Source: Allomyces macrogynus ATCC 38327 (Eukaryota; Blastocladiomycota; Blastocladiomycetes; Blastocladiales; Blastocladiaceae). From it: a DNA stretch of 35,889 bases. Shown here one piece after another: positions 17,515-26,467 of this stretch. The notes under the pieces were generated by a model, which made no database searches, had not been told where the DNA came from, and saw only the letters and a list, made by a program, of their open reading frames with translations. The position numbers were made by a program, and so were the translations under genes. Position 1 is the stretch's first letter; the number at the start of each line of letters is the position of its first letter. The DNA is taken from positions 576,268 to 612,156 of the forward strand of contig GG745339.1 in the NCBI GenBank assembly GCA_000151295.1, in the 5' to 3' direction.

Positions 17515-19233
17515 TCAGCAATCGTCGACGCATGGGAACCCTTGAAACCCGGCCGACCTGACCGTCTCCACCGCGAGCAGCACCCGCGCATGTGCTGTGC
17601 GCGCGATCAGATCCGTCGCCTCGGTTTCGAGATATGATGACTGCGCGCTCTGCGCCTCCTCGGGATCATGATCGACCACGGGCTCGGGCGCGACGAGCAG
17701 ATCGGCGAGCAGCGACGCGAGCCCGCCCCAGCCCTCCCAGACACTCGCCGGATGGTCGCAGAGACCGCCTTGCCAGTGCGGGGCGGTCAGCGCGAACGCA
17801 AGTGTGCGCTGGTACCACAGGCGGAGACGCGTCGCACGCCACATTGAGAGGAAGAGGTAGGCGTTCCCAGCGACGCCGTGGCACAGGCCAACGTGCTTGT
17901 CGACAATGCCTATGAGAGAAGGAAGGGTCGTGGATTAGAGCGGCGAGAAATGAAGACGGGCGACAAAGGTGCACGTACCCTGCTCCCACGCGAGCTCTCC
18001 GCACAAGGTTGCACGCGCGAGGAACTCGGCATCACCAAACTTGGCAAATGCACGCACAAATAGCAGACCAAGTCCGACAGCTCCATGGCACCATTGAACC
18101 ATGACGTTCGCCGGGTCCTTGGCCGGCGTATCCGGCGCGCATAACTTGTCGATGGTCGTCGGGAACTCAGCGAGCTGTGCGAGATCGCAGACAGTTTGCT
18201 TGATCTCTTCCAGGTACGGCGCGGTCAGGTCGTTGGACAGGGCGAGCAGCACCGTCAAAATACCCGCAGCGCCGTGTGCAGCGCCGAGGTACCATTTGCC
18301 GAGAGTGCTCCATGCGAGCGTGAGTTGCGGCGCGTCCGGATGCGTTTGCGCGAGCGCGACGGCGCCGTTCCGGCCATCCTCGATAATGGCCTCGACCAGA
18401 CGCAATAGCAGGTCGGTGACGGGCAGAGCCCGGCCATAGGCGTGTTCCGAGTCGCGCGTTTCGGGGATATGTCGCGCGACAAGCTGCAGTGCGGCCACGA
18501 GTCCGGAACGGCCAAAGAGCACTTCGGACGGACAGTCCGGCGAGAAAGCGTGCCGCTGAATAAACGCGTGGAGCTCCGCGAGAATATCGGTGACGGCCCC
18601 GCCTGCCTCGTCCCCATGGCCGCCAAACTTGACGCTCGACTGGTCATAATGGTGGCGCACAACTGCGGCAATGGCGAGCGCGCCGACGGGTGTGCACAGG
18701 AACCCGACTCCGGACGGGAACGGCGACGACGATACATAGTCGTCGTCGCGCGACCGCTCGATCGTGACTAGCGCCGCGGCGTGAGCGCGTTCCGCGAGAT
18801 CGTGTGCAATGGCGAGCGCCGACCGCGACCCAAGCGCGAACCCTGGATCAACACAATGAATCTTGAAGAGCAACCACGCGGCACCGGCATGGCCCATGTA
18901 AATGGGCGCGTCGTCGTCTGCGTCGCCGTCAACAACACGCGCCACGAGCGCGTGGAACAGCGACGCGCCGTGCTCCGGGTAGCTCGCCGTCAGGATCTGC
19001 GAGAGCGAGAGGGCGTCCGCAGCTCCGGGGCCGTACTCGTTGACGACGAATGGGTTAGCACGGTACCGCAGCTGCGGCTCGGGTTCGGTTAGGTCGGTCA
19101 CGATGCCGACGCTGCGCGCATACTCCCACGCGAGCTTGGCGAGTTGGGGGGCATTGAGCTTATCGTCGGTGGACTCGGCGGACGCGTCGTGCGCCGGGTC
19201 GGTGGTAGGGTCGTCGTGGTGGTTAGGGATCAT
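17515..19233 (-). CDS. LanC-like protein, copy 2
   Basis: Two exons: 19233-17979 and 17909-17515, across a 69-nt intron (17978-17910, donor GTACGT, acceptor TCATAG) at exactly the same codon as in copy 1 (after WEQ-G). Product 549 residues. Zinc ligands are C382 in QWCHGAVG, and C428 and H429 in GLCHGVAGNAY, keeping the 46-residue spacing. Other shared motifs are AAHGAAGILTVLLAL, PFPSGVGFLCTPVGALAIAA and WEGWGGLASLLADLL. It begins MIPNHHDDPT, matching MLAGHHHDPT of copy 1, which supports both start codons. It is shorter mainly in the N-terminal linker and C-terminal tail. Both keep all metal ligands, so both are probably functional. They lie 10 kb apart on the same strand with unrelated genes between, so this is a dispersed rather than tandem duplication. 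Confidence 0.9.
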
Positions 19234-19909
19234 GGAAAGATGCCCGCGGCGGGGGAAGAGTGATGAGTGCAAAGAACGGGAGAGAACGCGCGAGCGCGGT
19301 GGAGGACGGCCATGTCGTGGCCAAGGCGCGACCGCGGTGGTTCTTGGCCTGCGCCGGCGGGCGTTGAGCGGCGGAGAGGAACACGTTCGTCTAAATAAAC
19401 GGTGCAATGTTGTGCGGGCAGATGGGGGATGTGAGCGGAGTGCGCCAAGGGCGCCTGCAGCGCCTTCATTGACCTCACTGGTTTTGCCGCACCGGCGCGA
19501 AGTGACAGCCGCCAGCCTCGCCGCCTTTGGGGCCCTGAGCTGGAACGAGTTGTTGAGCCGAAGAGTAGGCGCGAGAACATGTTCTACATCGTGGTGGTTA
19601 TCATGTAGTGCTTGCGATGCCGCGTTCTTCTTCGTCTTGGTCAAGCAAAAGAAAAAAAATGATTGATCACATTCAACAACAAACGCTTGGTGTCCGTCGC
19701 GCATGCCGCGCGCGACGATGGATGAGGACTGTTCAAACAAAATACACGTGCTCGGCCCGGGGTGCACACTACCCCACGCCAATAAAAAAAGGCATCAAAG
19801 ATCAAACCGGCGGGAAAATGAACGGACCGTCCCCACCGAGAACATAGGCCAGGGATACAGCGGGTCGAAGAAAGAGCCCGTCTCGTCGCATATCGACGCA
19901 GATGCGTGC
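19234..19909. other. Upstream region of LanC-like copy 2 and 3' region of the RRM gene
   Basis: A 676-bp spacer between two minus-strand genes. Frames continue upstream of the LanC ATG without a stop but are low complexity and are not shared with copy 1. An A-rich stretch at 19648-19662 and another at 19783-19791 are the only other features. Confidence 0.45.
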
Positions 19910-20993
19910 TTAACGGTAGTCACGGCGCGGACTGCGCTCGCGGTCACGGTCGCGGTAATCGTGCCTGCTGCCCCCGTCGTAGCTGCCGCGGCGACCGCGG
20001 TCGCGGTCGTCGTAGCTGTGATGGCGCCGGTGCTCGTCCTGGCGCCGACTGTCGTGGCCATAGTCGCGCGAATGGCCGCGATCGCGATCGCGGTCGTCGA
20101 AACTGGCATGCCGCTTGCGTTCATCATCGTAACCCGAACGAGATGACCCGCCGTGCCGGTCGTTGGGGTAGTCGCGATCCGAACGCCGGTCATTGGGGTA
20201 GTCGCGGTTCGAGCGCCGGTCGTCGTACCCGGAGCGACGCGGCCCACCGTGCCGGTCGTCGTGGTGGTTGCGCTCGCTCATCGGGCGCGGAGGACCGCCA
20301 CGGAACGGACCACTACCTCGGCTGCCACGCATACCCCCAGGGCCGCCACCGCGACCACCGCCGCGACCGCCGCCGCGACCGCCGCCACGACCGCCACGCC
20401 CGCCAAACCCGCCGCGCGCGTTGGCCGCACTGGGCCCGTTGCGCGGCGGGCGCGGCGCCGAGCGCTTGATGCGCACTTGGCGGTTGAGGATGGCGAGCTG
20501 GTTTTCGGTCACGAAGCGGTGCCTATTGGTGCAAAGTGACGGTCAATAGGTGGACAACTAGATTCGGCGGGACAAATTCAAGACACGCAAAACGTACGCG
20601 CGGTCGGCAGACTCGGGTGACTTGTACGACACGAACGCGAATCCCTTGGACCGGCGCGTGTGTGGGTCCCGGACAACGTGCACGTCGTCGAGCATGCCGA
20701 AATCTTCAAAGCTGGGACGCGGGACAGCGGCGGTGCGCAGACGCGCGTTGGTTTGCATTGGGAGCCAAAAAGGGCACCGCGCCTGCCAGTGGGCTGCACC
20801 ACTGATCAACATACTAAGAGCGCAGAATGTCGTCGGACACGTCGCAGGTGAGGTTGCCGACCCACAGGCAGTTGGTGGGCCCCTCGACGGGCGGGCGCGC
20901 GGGACAGCGCGGAGGGCTCAATGGCTGCTGGTGAACGGGTCCGTCGGGCAGCGGCTGCGGCGGGGGCATGACGGCAACGTCGGCGGGCGGCAT
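19910..20993 (-). CDS. RNA-binding protein: one RRM, RGG box, Arg/Asp/Ser-rich tail
   Basis: Three exons: 20993-20815, 20711-20598 and 20522-19910, joined across introns of 103 nt (donor GTATGT) and 75 nt (donor GTACGT), giving 301 residues. A Pro-rich N terminus precedes one RRM. RNP2 is NCLWVGNL, the first intron falls within DDILRSYFEDFGMLDDV, and RNP1 is SKGFAFVSYK. The second intron falls in ADRA-HRFVTENQ, and the domain ends NRQVRIKRSAPR. Then come an RGG box of about ten RGG/GGR units and a long tail of RSGYDDRR, RDYPNDRR and DRDRDRGHS-like phrases ending RSPRRDYR. Such proteins act in mRNA packaging, splicing or translation control; the exact orthologue cannot be named. The ATG at 20993 is preceded by CTGCAGC, so an upstream exon is possible; a second Met occurs at residue 9. 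Confidence 0.82.
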
Positions 20994-21906
20994 GCTGCAG
21001 ATGGGGTGCGGCAGAGAGCAGTGCGGCAAGTCAAACGCGTTATTTCGTCGTTGTTGGTGTCGGTGCGTGCGGCGCAAATCGCGCGGAGAAAGGTGGCAGC
21101 GCGCGGGAGCTCGACAGCGACAGCGACGCGCTGGGGCGAAATGAGTCAGTTCGTGCAAACCAACGCCGTCTCGCCGTCGCCAGGAGGCCATCAGCAGACA
21201 GGTCATCAAGAAGGCGACCGGGCGTGCGCACGGTCCAGCTGTTACTGCGCGCGGCCAAGCTGAAGGAGCATCAACGGCCATGTTGGCCGGCTGGCGAGTG
21301 CAAATCAGCCAATGGCATAGGTGGTTGCTGCCATCCGACCTTGCATCACGATGTGCAGAACCTATCAACGAAATACATACGACGAGCCTTTCACGGCGAT
21401 TCTGGCCCTGTACTTTTCATACAAATTGGGATAAGCAACCCTAAAAAGGTGGGGATCTGTGAATGGGTAATTGGCTTGCCGTCTACCAGCTGGCGCACCA
21501 ACGTCGCATGGAGAGTGGGAAGGGGGGGGGGGGGGGGCGCCAATCGGTGTTGGAACGAGACGACGCGTGCAAAGACATGCACGAAGGTTTACACGAAAGC
21601 TCACAGGCTTCACAAAGCCCCAAGTGCCCGTCGTTGTGTCCAGCGGCACTCAGCGCGCTCAACCTTGCCGTAATGCCCTTCAAGAGCGCCAAGTCGACTC
21701 GCTGCGTATCTTGGTGGGCGCAAGATGGCGCTGCGCCAACCTGCTGGCCCAGGAAGAGGATCGCAAATCGACGCGCGTGGAACTGGTGGAGCGCGCCTGC
21801 CAACGGTAACAGACGCGATTTCGCTCTTACTGCATGCGTCGGGCCCGCGAAAATCGATTGTCCGATTGTCGAAGACATTTTGCGCGCTCCCTTCAACAGG
21901 AGCGGT
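20994..21906. other. Intergenic between divergent RRM gene and C2 array, with a G16 run
   Basis: Open frames here are short and unrecognised. A 16-nt G run lies at 21522-21537. The RRM gene promoter must lie at the left end. Confidence 0.5.
21522..21537 (+). repeat. Homopolymer G16
   Basis: An uninterrupted run of 16 G in the spacer upstream of the C2 array. A second, longer run occurs at 25428-25448. Confidence 0.95.
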
Positions 21907-21913
21907 TATAAAA
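21907..21913 (+). promoter_or_regulatory. TATA box of C2 copy A
   Basis: TATAAAA, about 95-101 nt upstream of the ATG at 22008. Copies B and D have the same box at nearly the same distance. Confidence 0.75.
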
Positions 21914-22007
21914 GAGCGGATGGCCACGCTCGTTGACTGCGGTGTCGCAATCACGACGCGTCCTCGACTTTGTCGCTCCCTCCCGCTCTTTCGCGTCTCT
22001 CTTCATC

Positions 22008-22569
22008 ATGGCTCTTCAGATCACGGCTGGTTCGTAGCGCTTAATCGCTAATCGCAAATGTTACAATCCGCAGCATCGCCTCGCGCCGCGTTCAATTTCA
22101 TGTCGCGTTCGCTTCTGATCAACGTCTTGGCCATCGCGCCGCCAATAGTCAAGGGTTCCGGCCTCAACGTCGCGGATAATTATGGCGCCAACCCGCAGAA
22201 CGCGTCGCCGTGCATTCGCCTGATCTGCCCGACGTGCGCCGCTCCTGGCTTCAAGCAGTGCTCATCCAGAGCCCCGACCAATCGTTTACTGACCAGGGCG
22301 TCCGCTTTCAAGTCGACGCCCACACTGAGCCCCTGAGCCTCGAGTTTGCCGATAAGGTCCCGCAGCGCGACTCGAGCGCCATGAGCAAGGCCGCGATTTC
22401 GCGCCAGGCGCTGCGCGCCGCGGCCAACTCGGGCACCGAAATGTGGGTGTCGCTCAACAAGAAGAACGGCGGCGGGTACGCCGGCCAGCTCGTCGTCCGC
22501 ATTGCGCAGCGTAAGTTATGTCGACTCGTGACGACGGTTCGGTCGCGAAAATTAGTCAAGATGTGGTAG
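22008..22569 (+). pseudogene. Single C2-domain gene, copy A, frameshifted
   Basis: Exon 1 (22008-22029) encodes MALQITA plus one base, as in copies B and D. The intron is 22030-22148 (119 nt, donor GTTCGT, acceptor CAATAG). Exon 2 reads VKGSGLNVADNYGANPQNAS and then PCIRLICPTCAAPGF, matching copy B. Near 22254-22262 the DNA is 10 nt shorter than in copy B, and the frame is lost. The rest of the domain (SPDQSFTDQGVRFQVDA, EFADKVPQRDSSAMSKAAIS, EMWVSLNKKNGGGYAGQLVV) continues one frame over. Between the two parts no intron of normal size fits; the only GT...AG pair there spans 12 nt. The homologous stop is also gone and the second frame runs to 22569. Probably a recent pseudogene, unless the sequence has an error here. 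Confidence 0.75.
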
Positions 22570-23081
22570 AACTATGAAATGCTGTCTTGCTCCCCTCTTC
22601 TGGCCTCCTATCCAGTTTCACGCTTGCTGGTCAAGACAAATTACGAATCAAAACAGTTGCTGACATGTTGAGGGTCTGTCTGCATAATTGAATTTGTCGC
22701 GATGGGTGCGGCTCTGATCATTGTGAGATATTGCGCGCGTCACGAATTGCCGCTCAGCGCCATTATTTGAGAGACGCACTCGGCACGAACACGGCCAGCA
22801 TGGTCCGGTGTGGTGAGGGATGAGCGGTGGTGGGCCTTTGTCACTTTTCAAAGTCGTGGTGGGCACAAGCCCGTTCAGGCCGGGCATGGAAGCTTGACGA
22901 TTCGACAGCCACTCTAGCCGCTCCACGCTGTTGACGTTCTACGTTCGTTCATAAACACGCAGTTTTCTAGCTGTTCGTCCGTAGAAACCCCAGCTTCTTG
23001 TGATGTTTTGTATGCCAAGGAGCACAGAACCTGCCCTTTGCGCCCCATTTTCGATGAACCGCTGCGCCACGTCCAGCGCCG
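22570..23081. other. Spacer between C2 copies A and B
   Basis: No recognisable gene. It is less GC-rich than the coding parts and holds the upstream region of copy B. Confidence 0.5.
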
Positions 23082-23088
23082 TATAAAA
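23082..23088 (+). promoter_or_regulatory. TATA box of C2 copy B
   Basis: TATAAAA within CCGTATAAAAGGCGCG, 75-81 nt upstream of the ATG at 23163. Confidence 0.8.
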
Positions 23089-23162
23089 GGCGCGACCCGC
23101 CGCGCTCGAAGTGATGGACCAAGCACCTGCAGACCTCCTCTCTTCTGTCCCTCAACCTCGCC

Positions 23163-23721
23163 ATGGCTCTCCAGATCACCGTCGGTTCGTAGATCGAGCC
23201 CCTCCTGCCCCTCCTCGCGTTGCGGCCGCATCTACGAGCATGCGCGACGAACTCGACGCGTCCCATGTCAAAGTGACGCCTATCAGCGAAGCGTTCAATA
23301 TGCGACTAACCATTAGTCCGGCCGCGTTTCTCCAGTCAAGAGCGCGAACCTCAAGGTCGCCGACATTCTCGGCACCGACCCGCAGAACGCGTCGCCGTGC
23401 ATTCGCCTGTCGTACCCGGGCTGCCCCGCGCCCGGTTTCGTGCAGTCCAAATGTCTCCTCGTCCAGCAGGCCGACCAGTCGTTTGCCGATCAGTTTGTCC
23501 GCTTTAACTTTGACGCGCGCATGGACCCGATCACGTTTGAATTTGCCGACAAGGACCCGAAGCGCAGCTCGGCGGCGATGGGCAAGGGCACCGTTTCGCG
23601 CCATGAGCTCAATGCGGCGCTTAACGCCGGCACCGAAAAGTGGATTCAGCTGAACAAGAAGAGCGACGGCAGCTACGCGGGTGAGCTGTGCATTCGGGTG
23701 TCGCGCTACATGCAGGCGTAG
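23163..23721 (+). CDS. Small single C2-domain protein, copy B
   Basis: Two exons: 23163-23184 and 23336-23721, across a 151-nt intron (donor GTTCGT, acceptor CTCCAG, CTAAC branch motif), giving 135 residues. The chain is one C2-like domain with nothing else: LQITVVKSANLKVADILGTD (strand 1 and calcium loop 1), PCIRLSYPGC, VRFNFDARMDPITFEFADKD, AAMGKGTVSRHELNAAL, EKWIQLNKKSDGSYAGELCI. Candidate calcium-binding residues are D17, D22, D79 and D81; a third loop-3 Asp expected in classical C2 domains is not evident. No signal peptide or membrane anchor. C2 domains usually bind membranes in a calcium-dependent way; this is inferred from the fold only. Unlike copy D it lacks a second intron. Confidence 0.85.
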
Positions 23722-24493
23722 CGGAGTTATGTGATGTTGCTGGTGTGGATCTCAATTGACGTGGACGAGCCAGGCGATTTGTGCAATAAATGCTTGGCTG
23801 AGCGCGTGATGACAGTACTCTCAATTTGTTGGGGGATAACAGCAGACACACAATCGCCGGACGTGGTGTTGGAAGCGGAGCTACAGACTGTGGCGGTCGG
23901 GGACTTTGTTTCATGATGGGAGAGACCATCCGTAAATCGAACACGTTCATACTGTCACAAGCATGTCCAAGCGAAATGATTGCTCGCGGATTCGTGCTGA
24001 AGCATTCATTTTGGTAATTTGGAGCCTGGTCAGCTTGGCAGCTTGACCTTTTCCGCCATAAAATGACTGGTGCTTAGGTATTCGTGGTGCTGGCAATTTC
24101 TATAACGCTTTGTTTTCAATAGCACAGGGAATGACTGTAGCGTCACGGTGACTACACCGTCGTTAAGTACAGCATGTCCTCAATGGCCAATCGTCGCGAC
24201 GCGCTCCCACCAACACGCGCCCCCACCAACACGCCCACCCGCCCACCCGCCGCCCACCTGCACGCACGCGTTTGTCGGCGTTGGTGGGCGTGAAGCTCAT
24301 CTGTCCAAACCCGAACGTATGCTTGCGTAGTCATCGAGCATGAGGACGATTTTCGGTCAAAATTTGTCCACTGTGGCTGCTCTTGCCTTTGCGAGCACGT
24401 GACATTCGTGAAAGAGAACGGAGCGCGAATTCGTGCTCATCACCCGCGCTCACTGTCTGCTCTCCATGCGCCCTGTCCTGAGCTGGCCGCACG
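23722..24493. other. Spacer between C2 copy B and fragment C
   Basis: No gene recognised. A C-rich stretch of CACC/CCCAC units (24205-24255) is followed by GGCGTTGGTGGGCG (about 24278-24291), which could pair with it to form an imperfect hairpin. Confidence 0.45.
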
Positions 24494-24500
24494 TATTTAA
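24494..24500 (+). promoter_or_regulatory. Retained TATA-like box of C2 fragment C
   Basis: TATTTAA, followed by GC-rich sequence and CTCATT...TTGCCCAACCAG. Copy D has TATAAAA followed by CTCATTTGCTGCCCAACAAG at similar spacing, so the promoter and leader look homologous. Confidence 0.5.
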
Positions 24501-24566
24501 GGAGGGCTGCGCCCCGCTCATTCTGGTTTCGCATGCACCACTGCATATTGCCCAACCAGTTTCGGG

Positions 24567-24746
24567 TTTGTTGATAAGGACCCGAAGCGAAACTCGACCG
24601 CCATGGGCTTGGCCATGATTACGCGCGAGGAGCTCAAGAACTTGCTCAACTCGGGTGCTGAGCGGTGGCTCCAGCTGCAGAAGAAGAGCGGTGGTGGCTA
24701 TGCTGGCGATCTTGTCATCAAGGTCACCCCCATTTTGCGTTTCTGA
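24567..24746 (+). pseudogene. C2-domain gene fragment, copy C (C-terminal half only)
   Basis: Encodes FVDKDPKRNSTAMGLAMITR, EELKNLLNSGAERWLQLQKK and SGGGYAGDLVIKVTP up to a TGA at 24744-24746. This corresponds to copy B from residue 77 to the end. The first exon, first intron and N-terminal half of the domain are missing. The leader-like sequence joins almost directly to the second half, consistent with an internal deletion. An ATG at 24603 could start a 47-residue product, but half a C2 domain should not fold. Confidence 0.75.
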
Positions 24747-25427
24747 GTATCCGCATGAGTGCGAAGAGGTTGATGTGCAGCGTTGTGATGATAAATGAGC
24801 TTGTTTGGCTCAATGCTGCACCGATCATGACTTTGCTCAGGTTATTCAGGTGTGAGCAATGTGGGCACAGGCGCCAAAGAGAATAACGAATCAAAATGAA
24901 AGTGGTTGAGCGCTGTCCACACTTTGCCCGTTGTTCAAGGTCGAATGAATGGACTGAAAAGCAGCGCGAACGATTGTCAATATTGACGATAAAGAAAACA
25001 CCCGTGAATAGGCATAAGGGGCTGTGATATTTTGATGCCACTTCGCTTTGGCGGCTCAGCTTCAGCGAACTGAACCATCGTCCACGGTGTGATGCGCGCG
25101 ACAGATCGTGGCCAGTCGTCCTCGCGATTTGATTCTCATTTCTACATCGAACAACAATCACGTCTGCGACAAAACAATTCTCCCACCGTTTTACCTCCCA
25201 TGCTCTGCCTCAATCCAATGATTCTCGCAGGATGAGAGGCCCCTCCCACTTGGCCTTTGCCAGCTTACATCTTTTGGTTCGCAGGGGAATGTTCGTCTAT
25301 GGAACGTGGCACAGTCGCCGATTGGCGCAGTGCTTTTCTGCTCAGAAAACGTTGCGCGATCGGAGTGGAAGGGTGTTTACTTCGCCCGTGATTTGGCGGT
25401 GGTGTTTTCCATTATTTGCGAGAAACC

Positions 25428-25448
25428 GGGGGGGGGGGGGGGGGGGGG
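25428..25448 (+). repeat. Homopolymer G21
   Basis: An uninterrupted run of 21 G, then ACCCCC. The two G runs (21522 and 25428) bracket copies A to C. Confidence 0.95.
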
Positions 25449-25473
25449 ACCCCCAAGGCTTTATCTCAAGCCT

Positions 25474-25538
25474 GATGCGCTGAACAAGGCGCGACTTGGC
25501 TGTCAATCATCTTCCAGCCCGATGCGCTGAACAAGGCG
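25474..25538 (+). repeat. Short direct repeat, two copies
   Basis: GATGCGCTGAACAAGGCG occurs at 25474-25491 and again at 25521-25538, offset 47 nt, just upstream of the copy D promoter. Both are followed by a GACTT-type sequence. Confidence 0.9.
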
Positions 25539-25627
25539 ACTTCGCCGTCACCCCCGCACTCTTCGCCCAACAATCCACTTCCATCCAAGTGCTCTTCATT
25601 ACGTTCGCGCTCGCCGCATCGGCAGAC

Positions 25628-25634
25628 TATAAAA
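25628..25634 (+). promoter_or_regulatory. TATA box of C2 copy D
   Basis: TATAAAA, 81-87 nt upstream of the ATG at 25715. Confidence 0.8.
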
Positions 25635-25714
25635 GCACGGCACGGCCCGTTCTCATTTGCTGCCCAACAAGCATCCCCATTCTCGCTTCTCTCCCTCCTC
25701 TCCCAACACCCGAC

Positions 25715-26257
25715 ATGGCTCTCCAGATCACCCTCCGTACGTGTCCTGCAACCTGGAATCTTGGCTCATGGAATCACGACTGATGCGCTCCTGCCGCGTC
25801 CCACAGTTAAGGCCGCCAACCTCAAGCTCGCCGATATCATTGGCGCCGACGAGAGGGGCATGACGTGCCTCCGCGTCTCGTATCCCGGCTGCCCCGCTCC
25901 CGGTTTCCTGCAGTCGCACACCCTGTTCATCGAGAGTACGATCCGCTCGTCGTTCTCCGTCCGGTGCTGCCATGTTCAGAGCCTCACGTCCTGACCCCGC
26001 TGTACTCGATAGCCGCCGACCAGTCGTTTGCCAACCAAGATGTGCGCTTGACCATTGACGCGCGCATGGACCCGATCACGTTTGAAATTTGCGACAAGGA
26101 CCCGCAGCGCAGCTCCGCGGCCATGGGCAAGGGCACCGTTTCGCTCCAGGAGCTGAACGCTGCGCTCAACGGCAACTTCAACAAGTGGGTGCAGCTGAGC
26201 AAGAAGAACGGCGGCGGCTACGCCGGTGAGCTGTGCATTCGGGTGACGCGCGCCTAA
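25715..26257 (+). CDS. Small single C2-domain protein, copy D
   Basis: Three exons: 25715-25736, 25807-25935 and 26013-26257, with introns of 70 nt (donor GTACGT) and 77 nt (donor GTACGA, acceptor CGATAG), giving 131 residues. The sequence begins MALQITLLKAANLKLADIIG and continues with LRVSYPGCPAPGFLQSHTLF, TADQSFANQDVRL, DARMDPITFEICDKD, AAMGKGTVSLQELNAAL and KWVQLSKKNGGGYAGELCI. It is clearly paralogous to copy B over its full length. Intron 1 is at the same place and phase as in A and B. Intron 2 splits the codon just before ADQSF and is absent from copy B. Retained loop residues suggest the same calcium or lipid binding potential as copy B. Function is not known. Confidence 0.85.
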
Positions 26258-26467
26258 TTTGCTAGTTTGCAGGCGAGGTGTCCTTGCAGCAGGTCCGCGC
26301 GGATATGTGATGCCCAGCTATTGTACATTAAGAAGCAGATTTGATTCTTTGTCTGCTTCTTCTTGCTCTGTGAGTGCAATCTTCCCGACAGCAAGGCTAA
26401 GCGAGAAAAGTTCATTCCCAAAGCATTACCGCAAATCTAATTACCTCGGTCTGCCAAAATGAAAAAA

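Larger units (their letters stand above)
24747..25627. other. Spacer between fragment C and copy D, with G21 run and a direct repeat
   Basis: No gene recognised. Contains the 21-nt G run at 25428-25448 and two copies of GATGCGCTGAACAAGGCG listed separately. The part at 24880-25200 is less GC-rich. Confidence 0.5.

Noticed and set aside
24205..24292. C-rich/G-rich imperfect hairpin considered as a structured RNA or terminator
   Set aside because: Pairing is imperfect and the loop is long; intergenic location alone does not support a function.
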